Origin: Sulfurimonas sp.
Lineage (GTDB): Bacteria > Campylobacterota > Campylobacteria > Campylobacterales > Sulfurimonadaceae
Reading direction: 5' to 3'
Assembly: GCA_030949945.1 (NCBI GenBank)
Contig: JAUZRZ010000060.1
Location: 28,195 to 92,194, forward strand
Length of the DNA: 64,000 bases
The position numbers and the translations under genes are program-made. The notes below the pieces were generated by a model. That model did no database searches. It had not been told where the DNA came from and saw only the letters and a program-made list of their open reading frames with translations. Below, in pieces: positions 36,814-45,998 of the stretch (positions within the stretch are counted from its first letter, which is position 1; every line of letters begins with the position of its first letter).

Positions 36814-39012
36814 TGTAGAAGCAATTTGACCCAAAGCAATTCCTCCATCATTTGGAGGGAATCTGTTTCCTATGATTGCATTTGGAAACTTATCCAAGAC
36901 AAGCTCTAAAAGTACCCTATTTTGAAATACTCCTCCTCCAAGAACAATTGGAAGTTCATAATCTTTATATACTGCACTGATAATTTCAACGAGAGTATGA
37001 AAAAATTTACTCACAGCAACACTTTTACTCTCTTGTAAAATAATCTCCTTAATCATAGGCTCAATATCAATTATATCATCCTTATAAGTAAAACTGTAAG
37101 TACCTTTGACTCCCTCATCATACAAGGCTTCAAGCATCATCCCACTCTCGCCCTCATAGCTCATTATATGAACTATCCCAAGCAGTGAAGCCACACCATC
37201 AAAAAGACGCCCTACAGAGGAGCTTAGAGGTGCATTTAAAGAGTTTTTCCATGCTACAAAGTAAGTATTTAACTCTGTCTTTGAAAAAGCCTTTATTGCT
37301 GGAGTATCTAGGCTAAGTGCCTCTCTTCCAAAGCAGTCAAAAAGTAGGCTGAGTGCCACTCGTTTTGGCTCTTTGATAGCTTTTGCTCCACCTAAGAGTT
37401 TAAAGTATTTTATGTGTGCTACTCGCTCATATCCTGCATAATCACAAGTCATAAACTCTCCGCCCCACAAATGCTTATCCTCTCCATATCCAGTTCCATC
37501 AAAGACTACACCAAAAACTCTCTCTTGTAACTTCTTCTCTGCCATTACACCAAGTATATGTGCATAATGATGTTGGACTGCATTTGTTGTTTTTTTGGTT
37601 TTGAGTGCTAACTTTGTGCTCTCATAGTTTGGATGTTTATCATGAATAAGCACATCAGGCTCAAAATCATAAATGCGCTTCAAAGTTTGTATGTTTTTTT
37701 CATAATGCTCTACTGAACTAATACTGTTTAAATCACCGATATGAGGAGAGAGAATAGCCTTATCGTCCATTGCAATTGCTATAGTACTTTTTTGATTTGC
37801 ACCCATAGCTAAAAGATTATTTTTTGTTTTAAAGGGAAGTTTCACACTTGTTGGTGCGTATCCTCGTGCACGTCTAAGCATAATCTCTTGCCCCTTAACT
37901 ATCATCATCACTGAATCATCACAGGCATTCACAATTATCCGGTTATGCTCTAAGATATAGTCATAAATTCCTTCTAGTTTTTGTATCTCTTCTAAGCTTG
38001 TACAGATGGGGTCATCACTAAGGTTTGCTGATGTTACAACTAAGGGAGTTTTGAGTTTATCTAGCAGTAAAATATGTAATGGAGTATAAGGTAGCATTAA
38101 ACCAATGTAGGAAATATTTGGTGCAATTAAATCATTTTTACAAAGTGCCTGTAGTAAAACTATAGGGCGTTCTTTAGAGAGAAGTAATTTCTCTTCTGCT
38201 TCTGAGATTTTTGCTAAACTTTTTACCATTTTTATATCTTTAACCATCAGTGCAAAAGGTTTTTTAGCTCTTTTTTTTCTCTCTCTTAATCTTTTTATAG
38301 CCTCATCATTACCAGCATCACAAACAAGATGATACCCTCCAACACCTTTTATGGCAAAAATATTTCCCTCTAAAAGTAAATCCACAACCCTTTGGGGTAT
38401 ATCTTTTTGTTGAAGTGGTGTGTATTTATTAGTTGCATCAAGGAGTTGTAGTTTTGGACCACAATCAAAACATCCAATAGGCTGTGCATGGTACCTGCGA
38501 CTTAGTGGATTTGTGTACTCTTGGCTACACTGCTTGCACATCTCAAACTCTTTCATAGAAGTGTTCTCTCTATCATAAGGTAAATCATAAATCATAGAGT
38601 ACCTTACACCACAGTGAGTACAACTTATAAAAGGATAGTTAAAACGGCGATTTTTACTATCAAGTAGTTCTTTTTCACACTCTGTGCAAGTATATATGTC
38701 AGGGGGAATATCAGCACTAGATTCGCCATTCACCTCAGAATCTAAAATCTCAAAAGAGGTAAATTTTTCGGTTTTTATTTTTTGTGTAGTAATATTGTCA
38801 ATGAAAGCTAAAGGAGGAAACTCTTTTTCTATCTTTTCTAAAAAAATGTCTAATATTTCGGGAGTGGTTGTAACACTTATCAATACCCCTTGAGTATTGT
38901 TAAGTACACTGCCATAGAGGTTTAATGAAGTAGCTAATGTATATATAAAGGGGCGAAACCCAACCCCTTGGACTCTTCCTCTTATCTCAATTTTATAAGT
39001 AAAGTGCCCCAT
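36802..39012 (-). CDS. hypF: carbamoyltransferase HypF
   Basis: HypF makes carbamoyl-AMP from carbamoyl phosphate and passes the group to HypE, as the source of cyanide ligands. The protein has all domains: acylphosphatase (RGRVQGVGFRPFIY near residue 12), two zinc fingers (CTECEKELLD, CTHCGVRYS, CKQCSQEY, CFDCGPKL), the YrdC domain (IFAIKGVGGYHLVCDAGN), and a Kae1-like domain with the metal site QHHYAHILG. I prefer the ATG at 39012 (MGHFTYKIEIRG) over one three codons upstream. It overlaps hydE by about 20 bases. Confidence 0.95.
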   Translation of the reverse strand: MGHFTYKIEIRGRVQGVGFRPFIYTLATSLNLYGSVLNNTQGVLISVTTTPEILDIFLEKIEKEFPPLAFIDNITTQKIKTEKFTSFEILDSEVNGESSADIPPDIYTCTECEKELLDSKNRRFNYPFISCTHCGVRYSMIYDLPYDRENTSMKEFEMCKQCSQEYTNPLSRRYHAQPIGCFDCGPKLQLLDATNKYTPLQQKDIPQRVVDLLLEGNIFAIKGVGGYHLVCDAGNDEAIKRLRERKKRAKKPFALMVKDIKMVKSLAKISEAEEKLLLSKERPIVLLQALCKNDLIAPNISYIGLMLPYTPLHILLLDKLKTPLVVTSANLSDDPICTSLEEIQKLEGIYDYILEHNRIIVNACDDSVMMIVKGQEIMLRRARGYAPTSVKLPFKTKNNLLAMGANQKSTIAIAMDDKAILSPHIGDLNSISSVEHYEKNIQTLKRIYDFEPDVLIHDKHPNYESTKLALKTKKTTNAVQHHYAHILGVMAEKKLQERVFGVVFDGTGYGEDKHLWGGEFMTCDYAGYERVAHIKYFKLLGGAKAIKEPKRVALSLLFDCFGREALSLDTPAIKAFSKTELNTYFVAWKNSLNAPLSSSVGRLFDGVASLLGIVHIMSYEGESGMMLEALYDEGVKGTYSFTYKDDIIDIEPMIKEIILQESKSVAVSKFFHTLVEIISAVYKDYELPIVLGGGVFQNRVLLELVLDKFPNAIIGNRFPPNDGGIALGQIASTLLK

Positions 39013-40921
39013 ATACCGCATTCTCCTTGCCCATAGGAAGATTTTTATTTGTCAGTGGTTTATACTGTCCTATTGTTTTTTGTATTCTAGCATAGAGTGA
39101 TTGATTTGCAAATGTTTCTCCCGTAAGTATTACAGTATTTGTTTTTACTTTCTCTAAAAGCTGAGGGATAATTTCACCAATATAGTCTCCAAATGATTCA
39201 TAAATACTATAACACATATAGTCATTTTCAACATCTCCTAGCTGATAACTCATAATACTTGTTAAAAACGCATAATTATCAAAACGATTATCTTTAACTT
39301 TTGTATCAATCTGTAGACCACCTTTACCTAAAAAGCTGAGTGCTTGAGCTGAGATACCCTCAAAACTTTCATCTTCTAAACCAAGAGTAATGGCTGTCAC
39401 TTCAAAAATATCCATATCCCCCTCTAAGTTATCAAGTCTTTCCCAGATTTCTGGATATGCTTTTTTATAGTTTCCTACAAGTCTGTCTGAGCCATCTCTT
39501 AAAGTACTTATCTTTTCCCATAAGTTGTCTGACTCAAAATCTATTGCAGGTACTGCGTTTATAACCTTTGTGCCATTATAATATAAAAAGTTTAGTGAGC
39601 CATCAAAGTGAACACCAACAGCTTTTTGTCCTAACTTTCCATGTTCTGCAATTACTGAAAGCATTGATGCCTCATATTGATTAAACTGTTTTTCATGAGC
39701 AGCTTCTGTCTCTAAATCTTCATTCTCGTAGATATATATTTCATCTGCATGTATTGCATCAAAAATTTCTAAGGAATCTATAATATTATTTCCTTCTACA
39801 TTTACACAGGCTAAACCATGTGCAACACTCACCCTATTTATAGCACTTTGAACTTGTGTCGGATATAAAACTCTCTCCCCTGAGACAAAAAGTGTGACAT
39901 CTTGGTTAATAAATATTTTTGTGTCTTTTTGTGTCTGAATTGGCATATCAAAATCCACTAAAAAGTCTGCATCTTCATTCTCATCACACTCTTTATAAGC
40001 GATATAATCAAGTCCAGCCGATATAACCTCCTTTGCTAGTAACATAGTCATACCCTCATCAGGGTACTTTACTAAAACAGATGAGCCATAAAGTTCTTTA
40101 AGCTCATCACTTTTTGTAGCAACTCTAAGAAGAGGTCTCTCTATACTCAGCAGAGCATTAAACTCCTGTTCTACTATCATTAAGTGAGTATTTATAGCTG
40201 TTGCAGATGCTATTAAAAGTGTTGTGCCACTTACTAAATCTTTATTGTTTTTTGGATTAAAAAACTTTCTGTAACCATGTTGTGTTTTCATTAGCACACT
40301 TTTTCCAGCGGCAACAGCACCTCCACTCACTTCAAAAAGTTTTCTAAAGTCACCTTTATTATGGGCTAGATGTTCACTCTCTTTATCAAGCATTCTAATA
40401 GATATTCCACATTCAATACATGAAATTAGTTTATAATCTAGGCGCAGTGCATTCACTTTTGCCTCATTCTCACACTCTTTACATGGAACAAGAAACTTCA
40501 TTGTGGTATTAGCACGCTTATATGGATACTTCGTTAAAAAAGGATGTTGTGAACCACAGTTGTTACAAGAGGTAAATGGGTAATAATAGCGGCGAGATGA
40601 GACATCAAACATCTCTTTTTGACATGTAGGACAGGGTGCAATGTTTAAAGGTAATTCTACCTCATTTATTGGGGCATATAGTGGTTTTTCCTCACTAAAA
40701 TAGTGTTTGCTTTTTCCTAAAAAAAGTGATGAGGGGAGAATCTCTTCTAAGCCTAATAAAAAAGACTCAAGTTTTTCATCTTCCTGATTACAAATTAAAA
40801 TAATTTTTTCATTTGTCTGAAGGACTTCAGCCATTATCTCTTTTTTGAGAGCAAAAGCTCGAATAAGTTGTGTGATATAATTTTTGTTTGATGAAAATTC
40901 CATTTCAAAGATAAAATACAT
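38993..40921 (-). CDS. hydE: HydE: HypF-like protein with degenerate catalytic sites
   Basis: The 642-residue protein resembles HypF without its acylphosphatase domain. The zinc-finger part is kept (CPTCQKEMFDVSSRRYYYPFTSCNNCG and CKECENE, CIECGIS, residues 95-180). The YrdC-like and Kae1-like parts are recognisable but changed: where HypF has QHHYAH, this one reads NQYEASML, without the metal-binding histidines. It follows hydABCD, as HydE does in Wolinella succinogenes. It is probably a maturation helper specific to the membrane-bound enzyme. It is separated from hydD by about 300 bases with a repeat element. Confidence 0.82.
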   Translation of the reverse strand: MYFIFEMEFSSNKNYITQLIRAFALKKEIMAEVLQTNEKIILICNQEDEKLESFLLGLEEILPSSLFLGKSKHYFSEEKPLYAPINEVELPLNIAPCPTCQKEMFDVSSRRYYYPFTSCNNCGSQHPFLTKYPYKRANTTMKFLVPCKECENEAKVNALRLDYKLISCIECGISIRMLDKESEHLAHNKGDFRKLFEVSGGAVAAGKSVLMKTQHGYRKFFNPKNNKDLVSGTTLLIASATAINTHLMIVEQEFNALLSIERPLLRVATKSDELKELYGSSVLVKYPDEGMTMLLAKEVISAGLDYIAYKECDENEDADFLVDFDMPIQTQKDTKIFINQDVTLFVSGERVLYPTQVQSAINRVSVAHGLACVNVEGNNIIDSLEIFDAIHADEIYIYENEDLETEAAHEKQFNQYEASMLSVIAEHGKLGQKAVGVHFDGSLNFLYYNGTKVINAVPAIDFESDNLWEKISTLRDGSDRLVGNYKKAYPEIWERLDNLEGDMDIFEVTAITLGLEDESFEGISAQALSFLGKGGLQIDTKVKDNRFDNYAFLTSIMSYQLGDVENDYMCYSIYESFGDYIGEIIPQLLEKVKTNTVILTGETFANQSLYARIQKTIGQYKPLTNKNLPMGKENAVYGALYL

Positions 40922-41228
40922 ATAGTTCCTTGTGTTTTTAAATTAAGTGTTAGGTAATAATAATTTATTTATATATTATTGAACTGAGTAAATAGTAGTA
41001 GTAGTTACATTAAATCAAGGAGATAACAAAATATAAAATTACTCAGCTCAATAGTATATAAATTAAACTATTCCTAAAGTCGTTGTAACTGATGTTACGG
41101 ACTTTCTTAAAAACCTTTTTTATAGCTTTAGGGGTTATAGGACAAGATGTCCCGACTATAAGGGCTTCTGGCACTAATGCCGACCCCGTCATAAAGTGTA
41201 AGTGTGGTGTTGCCTATGGTCCGTAACA
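40922..41228. other. 307-bp region between hydE and hydD holding a repeat element
   Basis: This stretch interrupts what would otherwise be a compact hydABCDE operon. Most of it is an inverted-repeat element (41086-41235). The rest (40922-41085) is AT-rich and is the likely leader of hydE. No gene is seen in it. Confidence 0.6.
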
Positions 41229-41235
41229 TCAGTTA
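41086..41235. repeat. 150-bp inverted-repeat element (copy 1 of a family)
   Basis: The ends are perfect 17-base inverted copies: TAACTGATGTTACGGAC at the left and its reverse complement at 41219-41235. The interior holds a hairpin core (GGACAAGATGTCC with arms TTATA/TATAA). A diverged copy with the same ends and core lies at 58458-58563. The right end runs into hydD and supplies its last codons and stop. No transposase is present. Confidence 0.75.
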
Positions 41236-41786
41236 TAACTAGCAACAGTAGGATTAGCAGATGACTCAATAATTGCTTCATAAGAAACATGCGGTGAGTT
41301 TTTTCTAACAAGGTTTATATCAGATTTTTTTAACTCATCTAATGTAGCATCAAGAAGTTTTGGCATATGTTCAAGTGCTTCAGGTGTAAGTCCATTTTTT
41401 ACTTCGATAATATCATGAGGAACCATAGTGATAAGTTGTACTTCCCCCATATCTTCATGAAAAGTACAAATCTCAATCATCATCGTAATTTCAACTTCAT
41501 TAGCAGTTTTGCGAGTAGCACCCTCATTTGACATTACTTCATCAGCATTTTCAGAACTAATAGTTCCAACAGGACCCTCTTTTGAACCTGTTCCAACTAC
41601 AATTACCTTATCATACTCTTGATAATATGTCATCAGACTAAATCCAAGTGTACCACCTTCAACAATTGTAAGATTTTGAGGTTTCTCATAGTTCTCTTCA
41701 ATATACTTTACTAAGTAGGCACCAAGTCCTTCATCATGAAAAAGAATATTTCCAATGCCAATAAGTGCTATTTTTTCTAGTGCCAA
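41229..41786 (-). CDS. hydD: HydD, hydrogenase protease family member missing two metal ligands
   Basis: By position after hydABC and by the start (IALIGIGNILFHDEGLGAYLVKYI) this is the HydD protease of the membrane-bound hydrogenase. The first ligand is kept (HDEGLG). Compared with E. coli HybD, the second (D62 in IIAD) is G in VIVVGTGSKEG, and the third (H93 in SPHQLG) is N in TANEVEITMM. The fold looks intact through VPHDIIEVKNGLTPEAL. The last codons and the stop lie in the repeat element. It may be inactive or use other ligands. Confidence 0.85.
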   Translation of the reverse strand: MALEKIALIGIGNILFHDEGLGAYLVKYIEENYEKPQNLTIVEGGTLGFSLMTYYQEYDKVIVVGTGSKEGPVGTISSENADEVMSNEGATRKTANEVEITMMIEICTFHEDMGEVQLITMVPHDIIEVKNGLTPEALEHMPKLLDATLDELKKSDINLVRKNSPHVSYEAIIESSANPTVASYN

Positions 41787-41814
41787 ATTTTACCTTTATA
41801 GTAAATACAGAAGC

Positions 41815-42564
41815 CTAAGCTTCTGTACCATTTTTATCTTCTTTTACAAATTTACTACCGCCAACAACAATAGCGATATCACCCTCTTGCCAGAAAATAG
41901 TTCTCCATACTTGATAGTATACATGAAATGAAATCCAAGCAAGTACAAGCCACATCGTAATGTGATGAGAAATACGTACATCCATTAGAGAAGGTGTAGG
42001 TCCACTTCCAATTAAAAATGATGAAACTGGAATAGTCCAATCAGTCACTAAGTGTAACACAGTAGGCCACCAAGTACCAACACTACTTAGTCCAGAAGCG
42101 AGTCCATGAACATACATCTGAAGACCTGTAAAGAGCATCCATCCTATTAAAAGGTGAAATATTGCAAAATAAACAGTATTAAAACTATCCGCATGTGTAG
42201 AATCAAAATTCTTCACACGGTTTAGAGTAAATAAGTTTACTAAAACAGCACCAAACTCTTTTATGTTTTTAGCATTAGGTAAAAGCTTTTTATAAGGCTT
42301 TTCAAAACGTGAAAAGAAATATAAATAAGCAATTACAATAGAAGTCACATCAAAAATAATTGCCACCATAAAGTGACCCCATCTATTCCATGCCATTACA
42401 TATTTATCTACTGCATCTTCATCCATAAATGCAGCATAATAAGGCTCTGCGATATAGAGTCCGGTAGCAACAGCTACCATCATACTAAAAACATTTACCC
42501 AGTGGATAATTCTCATAGCCCCTGTCATTCTCTCGACTTTTGTATATCCTTCTTTAGTAGACAT
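41815..42564 (-). CDS. hydC: Ni/Fe-hydrogenase b-type cytochrome subunit
   Basis: HydC anchors HydAB to the membrane and passes electrons from H2 to menaquinone through b haems. I chose the ATG at 42562-42564 because GGAGG lies 6 bases upstream; an earlier in-frame ATG lies in the hydB end. The product has about 249 residues and four to five membrane segments, with haem-type histidines in RIIHWVNVF, RWGHFMVAI, FAIFHLLIGW, TVLHLVTDW, RISHHITMW and FHVYYQVWR. It follows hydB by 11 bases. Confidence 0.93.
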   Translation of the reverse strand: MSTKEGYTKVERMTGAMRIIHWVNVFSMMVAVATGLYIAEPYYAAFMDEDAVDKYVMAWNRWGHFMVAIIFDVTSIVIAYLYFFSRFEKPYKKLLPNAKNIKEFGAVLVNLFTLNRVKNFDSTHADSFNTVYFAIFHLLIGWMLFTGLQMYVHGLASGLSSVGTWWPTVLHLVTDWTIPVSSFLIGSGPTPSLMDVRISHHITMWLVLAWISFHVYYQVWRTIFWQEGDIAIVVGGSKFVKEDKNGTEA

Positions 42565-42574
42565 TATAGCCTCC

Positions 42575-44419
42575 TTAGAATGCACAAGTAGGGTCAACTT
42601 TATAAGTAGCTAACTCCTTACCTTGTGTATCCATGATATGAACAGAACATGCTATACATGGATCAAAACTGTGAACCGTTCTAATGATTTCAAGTGGCTC
42701 TTCAGGATTTGCAACAACTGTTCCTATAATTGCTGCTTCATAAGCACCAACTTCTCCATTAGGTCCACGAGGTCCAGCATTCCATGTAGAAGGAACTACA
42801 GCTTGGAAGTTTGCAACTTTACCATCTTTAATTCTCATCCAGTGACCAAGTGCCCCACGTGGTGCTTCAGATAAACTTCTACCTTTACAATCAACAGATA
42901 CTTTATCAAAATCAAAATCTTGCCAAGTTCTTAAATCACCACTTGCTGCATTTTTTGCGAGTTCAGCAGCCCATTCAACCATTGCATCACCAATCATTTC
43001 AGTCTCAATAGCACGTGCTGCTGTTCTACCAACTGTAGAAAAAAGTACCGTTAAAGGTAAACCTGAACGTTTAAGGAAATTACCAGCATACTTAATAGTA
43101 CGCTTATCTCCCCCAACATAACCAACAACTATACGAGCAAGAGGACCAACTTCCACTTTTTTACCATCATAAAGAGGAGATTTTATCCATGAATACTTCT
43201 CGTCAGTTTTAAGATATGCATATCCATCATCTCTTTTGTCAAGTCCTGTATATTTAGGAATAGTAGTTCCATCATAAGGATGCTCTGGAGCACCAGTACC
43301 CTCATACCATGAGTGTGTTACATCTTCTGTAACTTTTGTCTCATCTAGTTCATGTAGTTTTGAAATATCTCCATCAAGCACTACTCCACTTTTAAAGAAT
43401 GTCTCAGCATTATAAAAACCTGTATCATCAAGTCTAAAGTCTCCATAAGCCATATAAGAAAGGATACCACCACCAGTACCACCAACAGCTTTTCCTAATG
43501 CACCTTTATGATTACTTGCATGGAATGTTGCATTACCATCAGTAGCCTCAGCAGCATACATAGTACCAGCCATATAAATATCTGGAAGATAAGCACCTTT
43601 AATAAACTCATTTGTCTCTTGTAGCAATTGTTGAAAAAGAGCAATACGTGCAGGATTTTGAATATCTTGAACACATGTAACACCACCAACTACTAAAGAT
43701 TGTGGGTGCGGATTTTTACCACCAAAAATTGCTTGCATTTTTGCCATTTCTCTTTGCACATCAAGTGCTTTAAGGTAGTGGGCTACACCAATAAGGTTTT
43801 GTTCAGGTGTTAATTTATAGTTATTGTTACCCCAGTAACCATTTCCAAAGATACCTAAACGACCCTCTTTTACAAACTTAATAATACGATCTTGAATTGC
43901 TTTAAAGTCAGCAGCTCCAGAGATAGATGGTTTATGACCTGCTACATCTGCCCATTTTTGTGCTTCTTTTGCAGTAGCTACAGGATCTGCTTTAGTTGCA
44001 TCTACCACATCAACAAAGTCTAGTGCATGTAGATGGTAAAAGTGAACCAAGTGATCATGCACATACAGACAACCCTGAATAAGGTTACGAACTAAACGAG
44101 CATTTTTTGGAATTGTTATATCAAATGCATCTTCAACTGCTTCAATACTTCTTTGGTAGTGTGTACCTGTACAAACACCACAAATACGCATAGTCATTAG
44201 ACCAACATCTCTAGGGTCACGACCTTTTACTATTGTCTCAATTCCTCTAAACATAGTAGAAGATGAATAAGCATCAATAATTTTATTGTTACTATCAATT
44301 ATTGCTTCTATTCTTAAGTGTCCCTCAATCCTTGTTATAGGATCGACAATTATATGTTTGTTTCCATTTTCATCAGTTGTATGAAAATTTCCATCTTTGT
44401 TATTGTGTTTTCTTGACAT
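42575..44419 (-). CDS. hydB: membrane-bound [NiFe] hydrogenase large subunit
   Basis: HydB carries the NiFe site of the periplasmic uptake hydrogenase. The 614-residue precursor has IIVDPITRIEGHLRIE near residue 23, the N-terminal cysteine pair MRICGVCTGTHYQRS near residue 77, and the C-terminal pair DPCIACSVH near residue 586. After the histidine comes a tail (IMDTQGKELATYKVDPTCAF) that should be cut off after nickel insertion. HydB has no own signal and is exported with HydA by the Tat route. It begins at the base where hydA ends. Confidence 0.96.
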   Translation of the reverse strand: MSRKHNNKDGNFHTTDENGNKHIIVDPITRIEGHLRIEAIIDSNNKIIDAYSSSTMFRGIETIVKGRDPRDVGLMTMRICGVCTGTHYQRSIEAVEDAFDITIPKNARLVRNLIQGCLYVHDHLVHFYHLHALDFVDVVDATKADPVATAKEAQKWADVAGHKPSISGAADFKAIQDRIIKFVKEGRLGIFGNGYWGNNNYKLTPEQNLIGVAHYLKALDVQREMAKMQAIFGGKNPHPQSLVVGGVTCVQDIQNPARIALFQQLLQETNEFIKGAYLPDIYMAGTMYAAEATDGNATFHASNHKGALGKAVGGTGGGILSYMAYGDFRLDDTGFYNAETFFKSGVVLDGDISKLHELDETKVTEDVTHSWYEGTGAPEHPYDGTTIPKYTGLDKRDDGYAYLKTDEKYSWIKSPLYDGKKVEVGPLARIVVGYVGGDKRTIKYAGNFLKRSGLPLTVLFSTVGRTAARAIETEMIGDAMVEWAAELAKNAASGDLRTWQDFDFDKVSVDCKGRSLSEAPRGALGHWMRIKDGKVANFQAVVPSTWNAGPRGPNGEVGAYEAAIIGTVVANPEEPLEIIRTVHSFDPCIACSVHIMDTQGKELATYKVDPTCAF

Positions 44420-45654
44420 TAGTTTACTCCCTCATCATCTTTTTTACCTGCTACTGCACTCGCTGCTGCATGAATACCTATACCAATTCCGGCTGCTGTT
44501 AACAGACCTAAACCAAATTCATCAACTGTTTTCTCAACTCCACCTGTCGGTGCTTTAATATTTGCACTTGCCATTGGTCTCTCATAAGCATACTTATCCC
44601 AGAAATCTGGCTCAGAACAACCAATACATCCTCGTCCAACACCAATAGGCCAGTTAACACCTTCGTTATAACGGACAATAGAACAGTTATTAAATGTCAT
44701 TGGACCTTTACAACCTACTTTATAAAGACAAAAGTTATTTTTTGCACCCTCATCACCAAACTCTTCTACATACTCACCTGCATCAAAGTGTGCACGTCTT
44801 TCACAGTTATCGTGAATACGATACCCAAATGCAAACTTAGGACGTAAAAGAGAATCAAGTTCTGGAATAGTTCCTGTAAGTACATAGTGTAAAATTACAC
44901 CTACCATATTAGATGGGTTTGCTGGACATGCTGGAATGTTAATAATAGGTTTACCTTTAACAACATCCATTACACCAACTGCATCAGTAGGATTTGGGGC
45001 AGCTGCTGGAATACCACCAAAAGTAGCACAAGAACCAACTGCAACTACTGCTGCTGCACCTTCTGCTGCACGGTGAAGATGTTGCTCAAATGTCTCTCCA
45101 CTTGCTCCAATAGTTCCATACTGACCATTCATTCCTAGAGGTACTGCACCCTCTACAAATAGTAAATATTTACCATGAAAATGTTCCATCGCTTCATCCA
45201 TCTGCTTTTCAGCTTGATGTCCTGATGCAGCTTGAAGTGTTTCATGAAACTCAAGAGAGATAATATCTAAAATGATTTCATCAATTTGTGGTCCATCTGA
45301 GCGAAGAAGTGCTTCAGAGTTACCCGCGCAATCTTGAAGTTCAACCCAGATAACAGGTACTCTGTTCATAAGTTCAGCCGCTTTAGCAACTAATGGAGTA
45401 AAAGAAGCAGGTAGCATTAACATAGCTGTTGTTGCTGATGCCCATTTAAGGAAATCTCTTCTTTGTAGTCCTTGTTCCTCAATAGTTTGAGTAAAGTCCA
45501 TTCTGTTGTTTAGTGGTGTGAGTTTTTGCAACTCATCTAAACGGTCCTGACATTTTAAATAAAGGTCATCATAGTATGTATCACCTCTATTAGTATCTAC
45601 CTTAGCACTCTCTGCTGTAAATAGCTTTTTAATTCCATCAATTCTATCGCTCAT
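44419..45654 (-). CDS. hydA: membrane-bound [NiFe] hydrogenase small subunit
   Basis: HydA transfers electrons from the NiFe site through iron-sulfur clusters to HydC. The twin-arginine signal is RRDFLKWASATTAMLMLPASF (residues 64-84), after an unusually long N-region. The proximal-cluster motif is QDCAGNSEALLRS (CxxN rather than CxxC). Other ligands are VGSCATFGG, IPACPANPSN, YKVGCKGPMTFNNCS and RGCIGCSEPDFWD. A C-terminal helix (LGLLTAAGIGIGIHAAASAVA) anchors it. The layout matches Wolinella-type group 1 enzymes. It is the first gene of the operon. Confidence 0.95.
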   Translation of the reverse strand: MSDRIDGIKKLFTAESAKVDTNRGDTYYDDLYLKCQDRLDELQKLTPLNNRMDFTQTIEEQGLQRRDFLKWASATTAMLMLPASFTPLVAKAAELMNRVPVIWVELQDCAGNSEALLRSDGPQIDEIILDIISLEFHETLQAASGHQAEKQMDEAMEHFHGKYLLFVEGAVPLGMNGQYGTIGASGETFEQHLHRAAEGAAAVVAVGSCATFGGIPAAAPNPTDAVGVMDVVKGKPIINIPACPANPSNMVGVILHYVLTGTIPELDSLLRPKFAFGYRIHDNCERRAHFDAGEYVEEFGDEGAKNNFCLYKVGCKGPMTFNNCSIVRYNEGVNWPIGVGRGCIGCSEPDFWDKYAYERPMASANIKAPTGGVEKTVDEFGLGLLTAAGIGIGIHAAASAVAGKKDDEGVN

Positions 45655-45721
45655 TACGAACCCCTTTTTCTGTATTATGAATTACTGTTCACTATAGTAC
45701 AACCTTATATCTTAAAGTAAT

Positions 45722-45727
45722 ATTATA
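45722..45727 (-). promoter_or_regulatory. -10 element of the hydA promoter
   Basis: TATAAT on the minus strand, within GTATATATAATATTAC, lies about 70 bases before the hydA start. This would give a leader of about 60 bases with no obvious structure. Consensus match only. Confidence 0.4.
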
Positions 45728-45767
45728 TATACAAAATTTTTACTATAAATTTATTTAATGTAACTGA

Positions 45768-45829
45768 ATGAATATTCATAGGTTTTTATATAAGTTTAAC
45801 CTATACTGAACATTAATTCATTTTTGAAT
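45768..45829. promoter_or_regulatory. cluster of ATTCA/TGAAT palindromes upstream of hydA
   Basis: A perfect palindrome ATGAATATTCAT is followed 36 bases later by ATTCATTTTTGAAT. Both are built from the half-site TGAAT. Their place 115-175 bases upstream of hydA fits an activator site, and similar half-sites occur before hypB. The binding protein is unknown. Confidence 0.4.
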
Positions 45830-45998
45830 GTTTTTTTAAATTAAATATAAATAAATATTATTATTCATGGATTCTTCTGACCTAGATTTATACTAATACT
45901 AAAGTCTAATATAAAGTATGCTATTCATTTCTCACATCAAATCTTCAATTAATTTTATTTAACTATAATTACGAAAATATATACTAAAGGTTAAAAAA

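Larger units (their letters stand above)
45655..45998. other. 344-bp divergent control region between hydA and the cyclophilin gene
   Basis: This AT-rich region contains a TATAAT on the minus strand (45722-45727) for hydA, a perfect 12-base palindrome (ATGAATATTCAT, 45768-45779), an inverted repeat ATTCA/TGAAT (45816-45829), and an ATAGGT/ACCTAT hairpin between them. No gene is seen. Confidence 0.55.

Noticed and set aside
38993-40921. HydE as a second functional HypF
   Set aside because: It lacks the acylphosphatase domain and the metal-binding histidines, so full carbamoyl transfer is unlikely.
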